A stretch of 64,000 nucleotides of DNA from UBA7446 sp965657545 (GCA_965657545.1 CBFHOG010000002.1:62001-126000); one strand, 5' to 3'. Positions 33,504 through 43,799 are shown, counted from the stretch's first letter. The notes: a model not told the origin generated them from the sequence alone. Numbers and translations are program-made.

Positions 33504-34532
33504 ATGGGATTTTTTGACTTTTTAACTGAAAACATTGCCATTGACTTAGGCACTGCTAATACGCTCATCATCCACAATGATAAGGTTGTCGTAGATAGTC
33601 CATCTATTGTTGCAATGGATAGAAGATCTAACAAAATAATTGCTGTTGGACAAGAAGCAAATCAAATGCAAGGCAAAACGCATGAAAACATCAAAACCAT
33701 TCGACCGCTAAAGGATGGAGTTATAGCCGATTTTAATGCCTCAGAGCAAATGATAAGCATGTTCATAAAGAATATTCCTTCGCTCAAAAAAAGATTTTTT
33801 ACACCTTCGCTTCGTATGGTTATTTGTATTCCATCAGGAATTACAGAGGTTGAAATGCGAGCGGTACGTGAATCGGCTGAGCGTGTTAATGGGAAAGAAG
33901 TTTATCTCATACATGAGCCTATGGCGGCGGCTATTGGTATTGGTGTTGACATCATGCAGCCCAAAGGAAATATGATTATTGATATCGGGGGTGGTACTAC
34001 AGAAATTGCTGTTATTGCTTTGTCTGGAATTGTATGCGATAAATCAGTGAAAATTGCTGGAGATGTTTTTACCAATGATATTATTTATTATATGCGCACC
34101 CAACACAATTTATATATTGGAGAGCGTACCGCTGAGCGGGTGAAAATTGCGATTGGTTCTGCCACAGAAGAGTTAGAAAACCCACCCGAAGATATGTCGG
34201 TCCAAGGGCGAGATTTACTCACTGGGAAACCAAAAGAAATTATGATTTCGTACCGTGAAATTCACAAAGCTTTAGATAAATCCATTATACGTATTGAAGA
34301 CTCTGTAATGGAAACTTTAGCGCAAACCCCACCCGAGCTTGCAGCTGATATTTACAATACAGGTGTTTACTTGGCTGGAGGCGGATCTATGCTTAGAGGA
34401 TTAGACAAGCGCTTATCGCAAAAAACAGAACTCCCCATATTTATTGCCGAAGATCCGCTTAGAGCTGTAGTGCGCGGAACGGGTACTGCACTAAAAAATA
34501 TTGAGCGCTATAAGTCTGTTTTGGTAAAATAG
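33504..34532 (+). CDS. mreB: Rod shape-determining protein MreB
   Basis: 342 residues, actin-fold ATPase. Phosphate 1 motif IDLGTANTLI, phosphate 2 IDIGGGTTEIAVIAL, and the adenosine motif GVYLAGGGSMLRGLDK. It polymerises under the inner membrane and guides the elongation complex. First gene of the mreBCD-mrdA-rodA operon; mreC follows after 7 bases. Confidence 0.98.
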   Translation: MGFFDFLTENIAIDLGTANTLIIHNDKVVVDSPSIVAMDRRSNKIIAVGQEANQMQGKTHENIKTIRPLKDGVIADFNASEQMISMFIKNIPSLKKRFFTPSLRMVICIPSGITEVEMRAVRESAERVNGKEVYLIHEPMAAAIGIGVDIMQPKGNMIIDIGGGTTEIAVIALSGIVCDKSVKIAGDVFTNDIIYYMRTQHNLYIGERTAERVKIAIGSATEELENPPEDMSVQGRDLLTGKPKEIMISYREIHKALDKSIIRIEDSVMETLAQTPPELAADIYNTGVYLAGGGSMLRGLDKRLSQKTELPIFIAEDPLRAVVRGTGTALKNIERYKSVLVK

Positions 34533-34539
34533 ATAGCTC

Positions 34540-35340
34540 ATGCAAAAACTACTGAACAGCATACTGCGAAATAGAACGCTTTTGTTGTTCATCCTGTTAT
34601 TTGGCCTATCCCTTCGATTTATAGCTAAAAACCACGACTATCAACGGAGTTCTTTTACTGCGTTTAATAACGCTGTCACCTCCCCCTTTTTTAAGGCGCG
34701 TCACAATATAATATCGTTTTTAAAACACCAAAAAAACAATGAGCAATTGGTGGCTGAAAATCAATTTCTGCTCTCTCAACTTATCACAAAAAACAATCAA
34801 AAGTTTTTGTTGGACTCTGTCCCTTTTGACGTAATACCAGCCCAAGTAATCCATAATAGTATCCAACTAAAACACAACCGTTTGACACTTAACAAAGGAG
34901 AAAAAAATGGTGTGGAAAAAGAAATGGGTGTGATAACGGCAACTGGTGTTGTTGGAGTAGTAAATAATATCAATACACAAACTAGTGGTGTGATTTCGTT
35001 GCTAAATAAATCCTTACGTGTAAATGCAAAACTCAAAAAAAGCAATCATTTTGGCAGTTTGTATTGGGATGGCAAAGCTCCAAACACCATGGTCCTTTCT
35101 GATGTTCCTTTGGCAGCAAAAGTAACAATTGGAGATACTATTGTTACTGGGGGCATGTCTGCTATTTTTCCTGCTGAAATTCCTTTGGGCGTTATATCAG
35201 CTACTGAAGTTCCTGTGAATGATAACTACTATGATTTACGTGTTTCGTTGTTTCAAGACATGACCAATCTCAGCCAAGTTTATTTGGTTCATTTCCCTTC
35301 AGCAGATTTAATAAAAGAAATGATAAACGACGATGAATAA
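34540..35340 (+). CDS. mreC: Rod shape-determining protein MreC
   Basis: 266 residues: an N-terminal membrane helix (about 11-25), a short coiled coil, then the periplasmic beta domain (VGVVNNINTQTSGVISLLNK and GDTIVTGGMSAIFPAEIPLG). MreC links MreB to PBP2 and RodA. It overlaps mreD by 8 bases. Confidence 0.95.
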   Translation: MQKLLNSILRNRTLLLFILLFGLSLRFIAKNHDYQRSSFTAFNNAVTSPFFKARHNIISFLKHQKNNEQLVAENQFLLSQLITKNNQKFLLDSVPFDVIPAQVIHNSIQLKHNRLTLNKGEKNGVEKEMGVITATGVVGVVNNINTQTSGVISLLNKSLRVNAKLKKSNHFGSLYWDGKAPNTMVLSDVPLAAKVTIGDTIVTGGMSAIFPAEIPLGVISATEVPVNDNYYDLRVSLFQDMTNLSQVYLVHFPSADLIKEMINDDE

Positions 35341-35836
35341 TTTACCAAAGTTGATTTTGTGGTTTTTGATATTGCTTTTTGTGCAGGCGTTTATTTTTGA
35401 TCCCATATTGTTGGGAACTAATTATGCGCCTTTTGTGTATGTATTGTTGCTTGTGTTTTTACCAAACAATTGGCCATCATGGTTGGTTCTTTTAGGAGGG
35501 TTTTTTATTGGATTCTGTGTTGATTTTATCTTTTTTTCGGGTGGAATTCACACGGCAGCGTGTACACTTATCGCTTTTTCAAGACCGTTACTAATAAGAG
35601 CCGTCTTTAGCGAAACCATGGCTCCAGAAAACTTAAAAGTTGAGCAAGAGTCTTTTATTAATTTATTGCGGTATGTAATACTTGTTATTGTGGTACATCA
35701 CTTTGTTGTTTTTGTTTTTGTAGTAGGAAACACGGATCGTATTAGGTGGTTCCTAAATGCTTGGCTTATAAATAGCTTACTTACTATTTCGGCAGTTGCT
35801 CTCATTCTCCTTTTAACCCGAAATTCTAAGCGATGA
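35333..35836 (+). CDS. mreD: Rod shape-determining protein MreD
   Basis: 167 residues with about five membrane helices and few charged residues, the expected form of MreD. It sits between mreC (8-base overlap) and mrdA (4-base overlap), which supports the assignment where sequence alone is weak. Confidence 0.9.
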   Translation: MNNLPKLILWFLILLFVQAFIFDPILLGTNYAPFVYVLLLVFLPNNWPSWLVLLGGFFIGFCVDFIFFSGGIHTAACTLIAFSRPLLIRAVFSETMAPENLKVEQESFINLLRYVILVIVVHHFVVFVFVVGNTDRIRWFLNAWLINSLLTISAVALILLLTRNSKR

Positions 35837-37695
35837 GAACGCGTTTTTTTCCCATTCTTGTTGGATTATTTGGGATAATACTACTCACAAGACTGTTTTC
35901 GCTACAAATCTTGTCAGATGAATATGGCGATTTATCGTTAAAGAATTCGGTCTTAAAGCAATATATATATCCAGAAAGAGGCTATGTATATGATCGCAAC
36001 GGAAAATTATTAGTGTCAAACCAACCGATGTATGACCTTATGGTAGTGCCAAAAAATCTAAAGCCGTTTGACACCTTAGATCTTTGCACGATGCTTGACC
36101 TTTCAAAGCAAGAACTCAATGCTAAAATTTCCAAGGCCAAACGCTATTCGTTGCGTGCTCCCTCTGTTTTATTGGGGCAAATTTCAAAGCAAGACTACGC
36201 CACATTACAAGAAAAAATGTGGAAGTTTCCCGGTATGTATATTCAACGAAAATCAGTTCGTAATTATCATACCAACGTTGCTTCCAATATTTTAGGCTAT
36301 ATAAGCGAAGTAAATTATTTTGATATAGAAACCAACCCCTACTACAAGCAAGGAGAACTTATTGGCAGGCAAGGCATTGAAAAAACATACGAAAAATTGC
36401 TGCGCGGTAATAAAGGGGTTACCTATTTACAACGCGATAAATTCAATCGGATTATTGGGTCATATAAAGATGGGGTGTTTGACACCCTTCCAGTTCCTGC
36501 TCAAGACATCACGCTCTCTATTGATATAAATTTACAAGAATATGGCACTTCGCTTCTTGCTAATAAACGCGGTGGAATTTTAGCTATAGAACCAAGTACT
36601 GGTGAAATTTTAATGAGTGTTAGTACACCCACTTATGATCCAAATTTACTTGTTGGCAGAACGCGTTCTGAAAATTTTAATGTATTAAAACAAGATACGC
36701 TTAATCGTTATTTGTTTGATCGCTCGTTACAAGGACAGTATCCACCAGGTTCCCCATTTAAAGTCCTCAATGCGCTTATTGCACTAGAAGAGGGAGTTAT
36801 TACGCCAAAAGCTACTTTTACCTGTTATAGCGGTCACTTTTATGCCCGTAATCAGTTTATGCAATGTAAATGCAAACCTGGATCAATAAACAACCTAGAT
36901 CGTGGAATCCACAATTCGTGCAATACATATTTTTCAAATGTCTATAGGCGCATTATTGATAAAGACAATAATGCGCCGGACGGGATTAACACATGGCATA
37001 GTCACCTGAGCAGTTTTGGTCTTGGCAATTATTTGGGGTATGATCACCCAGTAGGACAATCGGGTTATGTACCCAATGCCAATTTTTATAATCTTTGGTA
37101 CCCCAATCAGCGTTGGCGTGGTGCAACAACGGTTTCTAACGCCATTGGGCAAGGAGAAATCTTAATGACCCCTATTCAATTGGCAAATGTAGCAGCAACT
37201 ATCGCTAATCGTGGTTTTTTCTATACCCCGCATTTTGTAAAAGGAGTTCAAGGAGATTTTATTGATCCACGATATAAAACAAAGCGACATACTACGATCT
37301 CAAATGAACACTTTGAACCTGTAGTTGAAGGGATGGCAAATGTGGTAAAAAAAGGAACTGCACGAATAGCCGCTATTAGAGGCATTGAAGTATGTGGTAA
37401 AACAGGAACTATTGAAAATTTTACTAAAATTAACGGCGTTAGAACGCAACTCACAGACCATTCTATGTTCATTGCATTTGCCCCAAAAGAAAATCCTAAA
37501 ATTGCTATTGCCGTTATTGTTGAAAATGGATATTGGGGAGGACGTTGGGCGGCACCCATCGCGAGTTTGGTTATTGAAAAATATCTTAAGGGAGATGTGA
37601 AACGCACATGGCTAGAAAAACGGATGATGGAAGGCAGTTTGGAAGCAGAATATGCCAAAGTAACAAGCAACAAACCCTTTACTATAAATGAATAA
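35833..37695 (+). CDS. mrdA: Penicillin-binding protein 2 (elongation transpeptidase)
   Basis: 620 residues. N-terminal membrane helix, a dimerisation domain (PERGYVYDRNGKLLVSNQP), then the transpeptidase with SxxK in QYPPGSPFKV, SxN in HNSCNTYF and KTG in VCGKTGTIE. It cross-links peptidoglycan during rod elongation, partnered by RodA. Overlaps mreD by 4 and rodA by 8 bases. Confidence 0.96.
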   Translation: MRTRFFPILVGLFGIILLTRLFSLQILSDEYGDLSLKNSVLKQYIYPERGYVYDRNGKLLVSNQPMYDLMVVPKNLKPFDTLDLCTMLDLSKQELNAKISKAKRYSLRAPSVLLGQISKQDYATLQEKMWKFPGMYIQRKSVRNYHTNVASNILGYISEVNYFDIETNPYYKQGELIGRQGIEKTYEKLLRGNKGVTYLQRDKFNRIIGSYKDGVFDTLPVPAQDITLSIDINLQEYGTSLLANKRGGILAIEPSTGEILMSVSTPTYDPNLLVGRTRSENFNVLKQDTLNRYLFDRSLQGQYPPGSPFKVLNALIALEEGVITPKATFTCYSGHFYARNQFMQCKCKPGSINNLDRGIHNSCNTYFSNVYRRIIDKDNNAPDGINTWHSHLSSFGLGNYLGYDHPVGQSGYVPNANFYNLWYPNQRWRGATTVSNAIGQGEILMTPIQLANVAATIANRGFFYTPHFVKGVQGDFIDPRYKTKRHTTISNEHFEPVVEGMANVVKKGTARIAAIRGIEVCGKTGTIENFTKINGVRTQLTDHSMFIAFAPKENPKIAIAVIVENGYWGGRWAAPIASLVIEKYLKGDVKRTWLEKRMMEGSLEAEYAKVTSNKPFTINE

Positions 37696-38929
37696 GCTAA
37701 CTCGTTTTGACTGGATTAGTTTACTGCTATACATTGTTTTGGTGGTCATCGGACTAGTGAATATTTATTCAACTATGTATGATTCCAATGACAATTCTAT
37801 TGCGTTTGGTTTTATCCAAAAACAGATGATTTCTTTTGGATTAGGTGTGGCTCTTATTTCTATTATCCAGTTTTTTGATACAAGGTTTTTTGAACGTTAT
37901 TCAAGTATTATTTATCTCATTTCTGTTGTTAGCTTAGCAGGTCTTTGGTTGTTTGGAACTGAAGTATCTGGAGCACGGTCGTGGTATGGCATTGGCGGCT
38001 TTAGCCTACAACCATCCGAGTTTGCTAAGGTTGCTGTTGCCTTAGCACTTGCTAAATTTTTAGGAGATTTTAACACTCAAATTAAAAGATCTAAAGACTA
38101 TATCAGGGCATTTATAATTATGGGGATTCCTGCAGCACTGACCCTCTTACAACCAGATGCGGGAACCGCACTTGTATTACTCGGTTTCTTTTTAGTGTTG
38201 CACACAGAAGGACTTCCATCGTTTTTCTTTACAATATTCATCAGTCTTTTTATTTTGTTCATTTTAACATTACTAATTGGGATGTATTGGGTGATGTTTA
38301 CTATCGCACTTTTAGCAATATTATACATTGTATTTCAGTCAAAGAAAATACGTAAAAAAGCTGTTTTTCCTGCAGTCATTGCCGCTGTTCTTTTTTGTGG
38401 ATTTACGTACTCTGTAACTTATATTTTTGAGCATATTTTTGAGCAACGACACAGAGACCGATTTAATATTTTACTCGGAAAAGAAGTTGACACACAAGGA
38501 ATAGGCTATAACATCAACCAATCACAAATTGCTATTGGTTCCGGGCGATTCTCGGGAAAAGGATTTTTAGAGGGGACACAAACAAAAGGTGGTTTTGTGC
38601 CAGAACAACAAACCGACTATATTTTCACTACTATTGGTGAAGAATGGGGTTTTGTTGGTTCCGCTTTGGTATTGATGCTTTTTATAACCTTAATCCTACG
38701 GGTAGTTCGAACTGCTTACAAGCAAAAAACAACATTCTCAAGGGTGTTTTGCCTTGGTTTCGCCTGTACGTTGTTTATACACGTTGCTATAAATTTAGGT
38801 ATGGTCGTCGGGCTTGTTCCTACAATTGGTATTCCTTTGCCACTAATGAGTTATGGTGGGTCCAGCTTATTGGCATTTAGCGCTTTTTTGGGTATTTATT
38901 TACGCATTGCCTATCAAAGAATGGATTAA
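37688..38929 (+). CDS. rodA: Peptidoglycan glycosyltransferase RodA
   Basis: 413 residues with about ten membrane helices of the SEDS (FtsW/RodA/SpoVE) family. Signatures: GARSWYGIGGFSLQPSEFAK, LLQPDAGTALVL, and the C-terminal TIGIPLPLMSYGGSSLL. It polymerises lipid II with PBP2. Its stop is 2 bases from the stop of the converging protease gene, with no room for a terminator. Confidence 0.97.
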   Translation: MNKLTRFDWISLLLYIVLVVIGLVNIYSTMYDSNDNSIAFGFIQKQMISFGLGVALISIIQFFDTRFFERYSSIIYLISVVSLAGLWLFGTEVSGARSWYGIGGFSLQPSEFAKVAVALALAKFLGDFNTQIKRSKDYIRAFIIMGIPAALTLLQPDAGTALVLLGFFLVLHTEGLPSFFFTIFISLFILFILTLLIGMYWVMFTIALLAILYIVFQSKKIRKKAVFPAVIAAVLFCGFTYSVTYIFEHIFEQRHRDRFNILLGKEVDTQGIGYNINQSQIAIGSGRFSGKGFLEGTQTKGGFVPEQQTDYIFTTIGEEWGFVGSALVLMLFITLILRVVRTAYKQKTTFSRVFCLGFACTLFIHVAINLGMVVGLVPTIGIPLPLMSYGGSSLLAFSAFLGIYLRIAYQRMD

Positions 38930-38931
38930 TT

Positions 38932-41070
38932 TTATTGTAGGGCTAATGGCTTAGAAGGAATAAAGTTAAGTTCTAAGTCGCCTAAAATATGTACCGCTTC
39001 CTCTAAATACATGTCTTTGTTTAGCGCTTCTTTCCATCTTTTACGTTTCTCTGCCAAAATGGTATCTGCTTTCATTTTTGTACGCTCATAAGGCAAAGAA
39101 TAAAATGAAAGTGAATTTGAATATTTATCCAACACATCAAACTGATCAGCGACAGACTCTCCCGATTCAATTTCTGAAGAGAAAAGCTTGTAATTCAATG
39201 AGAATATATTTTTATCCTGTTGCTCTTTAACCCATTTTGCGTTTTTGTCAATCAACTGAAAAAGTTCATTTGTCTCAATGCGCATCGCGCTTTTTTGAAT
39301 CACATCTTGATAATTTCTGTAGCCATTCCATTTGGAAAACGAAGCAGAAGCAATTTGATCCCAAACCAACGGGTTTTCTTCATCTTTCTCCCCAATATCC
39401 ACATATGCATAACGGTCAGGAGCAATCACATCACTTTTTACTCCCTCTAACTGTGTGGATTTTCCTGTAATACGATAAAATTTTTCGGTAGTGTATTTCA
39501 ATGCGCCTAAATCGCCATAGGTGCTTTTTGACACGAATCTGTTCAATTCTAATACGTTTTGTACTGTCCCCTTTCCAAAAGTCTGCTTACTCCCCAACAC
39601 GATAGCACGCTCATAATCCTGCATAGCAGCAGCCAAAATTTCAGAAGCAGATGCAGATAACTCATTAACCATAATGACCAAAGGACCTTCCCATAGCGTT
39701 TTTCCATCTCTGTCTTTGAGCACCTTGCTTTTATCTGATGTAGATTTAACTTGAACTACAGGTCCCTCATCGATAAAAAAACCAGCCATATCAACTACCG
39801 TTTGCAACGAACCACCGCCGTTATTGCGTAAATCAATAACCAACCCTTGAACACCTTGCTTTTTTAATCGGATGATTTCTTGCTGCATGTCTTTAGCAGC
39901 GTTTCGCTCTTTATAATCTTTGAAGTCAACGTAAAATTTGGGCAAGTGTATAAGCCCATAGGTACGACCAGCCTTTTCAATAAGCGTCGATTTTAAATAC
40001 GACTCCTCCATAACAACCGTATCGCGCTTTATGGGAATTTCCTCCACGGTGCCATCCACTTTTTTTATGGTTAGAAATACAGTTGTTCCCGCAGTTCCTT
40101 TGATTAGCTCTATAGCATCGTCTAAACGCATAGACTGCACGTCAACAGGGTCGCCTTCTTCTTGGCGAACCATCATAATTTGATCCCCGACATCAATAGA
40201 CTGGTCTCGCCACAATGGACCGCCAGAAATGATTTCTACAATTTTAATCGTCTGATTTCGCTTGGTTAACCTTGCGCCAATTCCTTCATATTTTCCAGAC
40301 ATAGAGGCGTCAAACCTGTCTTTATCAACTGGTGCAAAATACACCGAGTGCGGATCAAACTGCGAAACAAAGGCGTTCAGATACGTGCCAAACCAATCTT
40401 CTTCTCGTACATCTTCCATAAGCGAGAAATAATTTTCTAGGTTTTCGCGTGTTATTTTTCGCGCTTCTATTTCCAATTCATCAAATGATTTTGGTTTATA
40501 AGATTCGTCCTTTTCCGCTCTTTTTTCTTCCTCTTCCAATTTACCGTGTACTATGTTTAGTGTGGAAAACTTGAGTTGTTTGCGCCATTTATCAGTGCGT
40601 TGACGGATATTGGTTGGGAAATCTTGTTTTTCATAATCAAGATCAATTTCTTCTTTTTTTGAATAGTCAAAGGGCTCATCCAATAGCGCGGCATAAAATA
40701 ATTTAGCCTCACCACGCCGTTGCAAATAGCGCGCATATACAAAATCAAAAAAGTCCGTATTTAAACTTCTAAATTCGTCGTCAAGTGTATATTTGAATCG
40801 CTCAAATTGAGCAATATCTTTCTTTAAAAAATACCTTTTTTGTCCATCAAGCATTTCCAAAAACGTAGCATGAAGCGCTTCAGAAAGGTCATTATTAATA
40901 ATTTTTGGTGAAAAATGGCCACGTTGCATAAAGTATGTAATCAGCTCCATAAGCAACTTATCTTTAGACGCGTCCGTAGAAAAGTTATGACTAGTAGGTG
41001 GGCTAAAGCGAGTCCACGCTAAAAGTACCAGGGCAATTAAAATGAGGGGTATAAAAATCTTCTTTCTCAT
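38932..41070 (-). CDS. prc: Carboxy-terminal processing (tail-specific) protease, S41 family
   Basis: 712 residues. An N-terminal membrane anchor or signal (IFIPLILIALVLLAW), a helical domain, a PDZ domain (about 235-340, YEGIGARLTKRNQTIKIVEI in part), then the S41 catalytic core with the nucleophile in NELSASASEIL (about residue 470) and the Lys in QTFGKGTVQ (about 497). This is the long Prc/Tsp form, which cleaves periplasmic proteins and processes envelope enzymes. A divergent partner, surE, starts 128 bases away. Confidence 0.93.
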   Translation of the reverse strand: MRKKIFIPLILIALVLLAWTRFSPPTSHNFSTDASKDKLLMELITYFMQRGHFSPKIINNDLSEALHATFLEMLDGQKRYFLKKDIAQFERFKYTLDDEFRSLNTDFFDFVYARYLQRRGEAKLFYAALLDEPFDYSKKEEIDLDYEKQDFPTNIRQRTDKWRKQLKFSTLNIVHGKLEEEEKRAEKDESYKPKSFDELEIEARKITRENLENYFSLMEDVREEDWFGTYLNAFVSQFDPHSVYFAPVDKDRFDASMSGKYEGIGARLTKRNQTIKIVEIISGGPLWRDQSIDVGDQIMMVRQEEGDPVDVQSMRLDDAIELIKGTAGTTVFLTIKKVDGTVEEIPIKRDTVVMEESYLKSTLIEKAGRTYGLIHLPKFYVDFKDYKERNAAKDMQQEIIRLKKQGVQGLVIDLRNNGGGSLQTVVDMAGFFIDEGPVVQVKSTSDKSKVLKDRDGKTLWEGPLVIMVNELSASASEILAAAMQDYERAIVLGSKQTFGKGTVQNVLELNRFVSKSTYGDLGALKYTTEKFYRITGKSTQLEGVKSDVIAPDRYAYVDIGEKDEENPLVWDQIASASFSKWNGYRNYQDVIQKSAMRIETNELFQLIDKNAKWVKEQQDKNIFSLNYKLFSSEIESGESVADQFDVLDKYSNSLSFYSLPYERTKMKADTILAEKRKRWKEALNKDMYLEEAVHILGDLELNFIPSKPLALQ

Positions 41071-41109
41071 ATATTCTTAATGTAGCAAGCTTAAAAGTAA
41101 TGCTTTTTA

Positions 41110-41124
41110 TTAACTTTTAGTTAA
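41110..41124. repeat. Inverted repeat TTAACT-TTT-AGTTAA in the prc-surE divergent gap
   Basis: A perfect 6+3+6 inverted repeat midway between the two divergent starts. It could be an operator or chance in AT-rich DNA; nothing else in the 127-base gap is recognisable. Confidence 0.3.
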
Positions 41125-41197
41125 GTACTAGATAATCGTATCAAAATAAGCCAAAATAACGCTTCCATTGTGTATTTTTAACTTTCAATTAACAAAT

Positions 41198-41965
41198 ATG
41201 AAAAAGCCACTTATTTTAGTGACTAACGATGACGGTATCAGTGCACCAGGCTTGAGAAACCTTATAAAGGTTATGACTACCATTGGTGATGTAGTCGTGG
41301 TTGCGCCTGATAGTCCACAGTCAGGAATGGGGCATGCCATTACCATTAACAATACCTTACGCTGTAGTAAAGTAACGATTGACGATGGTCCGCAAACTGA
41401 ATATGCTTGCTCGGGAACACCTGCAGACTGTGTGAAAATGGGGGTTCACGAGATTCTAAAACGCAAACCCGACTTGTGCGTTTCAGGAATCAACCACGGA
41501 TCTAATTCATCTATCAATGTGATTTATTCGGGAACAATGAGTGCTGCCGTAGAAGCGGGTATTGAAGGTATTCCCGCTATTGGCTTTTCTCTTTTAGACT
41601 ATGCATGGAACGCAGATTTTGGTCAAGTCACATCCTTTGTAAAACGAATTGCCGAATCGGCACTTACAAATGGGATTCCAGAGGGAGTTGTGCTCAATGT
41701 AAATCTGCCAAAACTGCTCGAAAAAGACATCAAAGGAATTCGTATTTGTCGGCAAGCCATGGCGTATTGGGTGGAAGAATTTGACAAAAGAAACGACCCA
41801 ACAGGAAAAGAATACTATTGGCTTACGGGAAAATTTATCAACGAAGACAAAGGAGAAGACACAGACGAATGGGCACTCGAAAACGGTTATGTAAGCGTGG
41901 TTCCCGTTCACTTTGATATGACAGCACATCACAGTATTCAAAAACTAAACACGTGGGACTTCTAA
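41198..41965 (+). CDS. surE: 5'-nucleotidase SurE
   Basis: 255 residues from ATG 41198 (MKKPLILVTNDDGISAPG), the standard start; a longer reading adds ten unrelated residues. Metal-binding NDDG, SGTPADCVKMGV and SGINHGSNSSINVIYSGT are all present. It dephosphorylates nucleoside monophosphates. The gene overlaps the following small membrane protein by 13 bases, and lpxB follows. Confidence 0.96.
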   Translation: MKKPLILVTNDDGISAPGLRNLIKVMTTIGDVVVVAPDSPQSGMGHAITINNTLRCSKVTIDDGPQTEYACSGTPADCVKMGVHEILKRKPDLCVSGINHGSNSSINVIYSGTMSAAVEAGIEGIPAIGFSLLDYAWNADFGQVTSFVKRIAESALTNGIPEGVVLNVNLPKLLEKDIKGIRICRQAMAYWVEEFDKRNDPTGKEYYWLTGKFINEDKGEDTDEWALENGYVSVVPVHFDMTAHHSIQKLNTWDF

Positions 41966-42225
41966 CACCACCTTCTCGTTGGGGATTGCTTATAAGTATT
42001 GGCTTACCCGCTTTTTTGCTGGGCATCGCTGTGCTCATTTTTGACGCACAAGGAAAAGAAATTCAACAAGCAACACTCGCGGGAATTGCTGCTCTTTGCG
42101 CAATCCCAAACCTATTGTTCTTTTTTTTGGCATTACGAAAAAATAAAGACACCACAGCTTACGGAATTCTTATGGGTTCCATCTTATGGGCTTTGTTTAC
42201 CTTTGGCATAAAGCTTTTTGGATGA
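41953..42225 (+). CDS. Small membrane protein between surE and lpxB
   Basis: 90 residues from a GTG start that overlaps the surE end by 13 bases; no usable ATG exists before residue 74. It has three predicted membrane helices (about 10-30, 42-62 and 70-89). Its stop overlaps the lpxB start as ATGA. The tight coupling to both neighbours and the full-length open frame support it as a real gene. Function unknown. Confidence 0.7.
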   Translation: MGLLTPPSRWGLLISIGLPAFLLGIAVLIFDAQGKEIQQATLAGIAALCAIPNLLFFFLALRKNKDTTAYGILMGSILWALFTFGIKLFG

Positions 42226-43328
42226 GATATTACGTCATAGCAGGTGAGGCATCAGGCGATTTGCACGGCGCAAACATGCTAAAGGCGTTGCGTCAAGAAA
42301 ACCCCCATGTTGTTATTAGAGCCTGGGGCGGAGATCGCATGCAATCCGAAGGGGCGACCCTAGTGAAGCACTACCGTGATTTGGCGTTTATGGGGTTTTG
42401 GGAAGTGGTCAAAAACCTACGTACAATTCTGCATAATATCCAATATTGCAAAGAAGACATTACGGCATTCAAACCAGATGCATTGATTTTAATCGACTAT
42501 CCTGGATTTAATTTACGTATTGCAGAATGGGCAAAAAAAAAGCAAATCCCAGTGCACTACTACATCAGTCCGCAAGTATGGGCGTGGAAAGAAAACAGGG
42601 TAAAAATGATGGCACGTGTCATTGATTATTTATATGTGATTTTACCCTTTGAAAAAGCTTTTTTTCAAGACAAGCACCGTATTCCAGTTGATTTTGTTGG
42701 GCATCCCCTCTTAGATGAAGTATCGCATTTTGATGCAGGCTCGGACGCCGAATTCAGAAAAGAAAATAATATCCCTGCAAAAAAACCCATCGTTGCACTA
42801 CTTCCTGGCAGCAGAACACAAGAAGTTAGAAAAATGCTTGATGTTATGGTGGCAACCGCCAAACAATTTCCAGAATATTGTTTTGTAGTGGCTGCCGCAT
42901 CCCAACTAAGCGATTCGCTTTTTGAAGCATTACCAGTATATGTTGTTCGAAACAAAACATATAATCTATTATCACACGCAAAAGCGGCGCTGGTCACTAG
43001 TGGAACAGCAACGTTAGAAACCGCACTTTTTGAAGTACCGCAGGTAGTGTGTTATAAAACCAGCGGCCTAAGTTACGCTATCGGAAAACAATTGGTGAAA
43101 TTGCCTTTTATATCGCTAGTAAATTTAATTTTAGATAAGGACGCAGTGCCTGAGCGCATCCAATCGCATTGCAATCCAAAGCAATTGTCAACAGACTTAG
43201 CTGAAATTTTATCTGGTTCCAAGCGACAAGCACAACTTGACTCATATAAAATTTTAAAAGAAAAATTAGGCGGAAGCGGTGCAAGTACTGCTGTAGCGCA
43301 ACTTATTTTAGATAGAACTCGTGCGTAA
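42222..43328 (+). CDS. lpxB: Lipid-A-disaccharide synthase LpxB
   Basis: 368 residues from ATG 42222. GT-B fold with AGEASGDLHGANML, RAWGGDRMQSEGA, the membrane-contact motif QVWAWKENRV, and VTSGTATLETALFEVPQVV. It joins two acylated glucosamines in lipid A synthesis at the inner membrane. It is coupled to its neighbours by overlaps of 4 (upstream) and 8 bases (downstream). Confidence 0.97.
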   Translation: MRYYVIAGEASGDLHGANMLKALRQENPHVVIRAWGGDRMQSEGATLVKHYRDLAFMGFWEVVKNLRTILHNIQYCKEDITAFKPDALILIDYPGFNLRIAEWAKKKQIPVHYYISPQVWAWKENRVKMMARVIDYLYVILPFEKAFFQDKHRIPVDFVGHPLLDEVSHFDAGSDAEFRKENNIPAKKPIVALLPGSRTQEVRKMLDVMVATAKQFPEYCFVVAAASQLSDSLFEALPVYVVRNKTYNLLSHAKAALVTSGTATLETALFEVPQVVCYKTSGLSYAIGKQLVKLPFISLVNLILDKDAVPERIQSHCNPKQLSTDLAEILSGSKRQAQLDSYKILKEKLGGSGASTAVAQLILDRTRA

Positions 43329-43782
43329 TCTTATTTTTATTGTACTTGCTGTAAGCCTAGTGAGTTGTGGTAGCTTTAGAAAAAGAACTAAAATGAAACC
43401 TCGTGATGGCGTGGTGTATTATGCCAAGAGCTATATGGGGACGCCTTATGTTTATGGCGGAAACACCAAAGGTGGTATTGACTGTTCTGGACTGATTTAC
43501 AATGCCTTTCGTCAACAAGGAATTCGAGTACCCAGAACCGTTCATGAACTTCGAAAAAAAGGCAAAAGAATTTCTATTGATAGAGCCAAAAAAGGAGATA
43601 TTATATTTTTTAGAACAAGCCGAAAACGAAAGCTCACACACGCAGGCATTGTGGTGAATTCTCGCGGAGGTACTCCGCAATTTATTCACGCATCTTCGTC
43701 CAAAGGGGTCATGATTTCTTCATTAGAAAGTAGCTATTGGAAAAAGGCGTATGCACAAACAAGAAGGCTATTAAAAAAATAA
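43321..43782 (+). CDS. NlpC/P60 family lipoprotein (peptidoglycan endopeptidase)
   Basis: 153 residues from a GTG start overlapping lpxB by 8 bases. The start is set by a lipoprotein signal ending in SLVSC (Cys16). NlpC/P60 domain with the catalytic Cys in GGIDCSGLIYNAF, the His in LTHAGIVV and a third polar residue in QFIHASSSKGV. It probably cleaves stem peptides of peptidoglycan from an outer-membrane anchor. Confidence 0.92.
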   Translation: MRNLIFIVLAVSLVSCGSFRKRTKMKPRDGVVYYAKSYMGTPYVYGGNTKGGIDCSGLIYNAFRQQGIRVPRTVHELRKKGKRISIDRAKKGDIIFFRTSRKRKLTHAGIVVNSRGGTPQFIHASSSKGVMISSLESSYWKKAYAQTRRLLKK

Positions 43783-43799
43783 TTTTTGTACTTTGAGGC

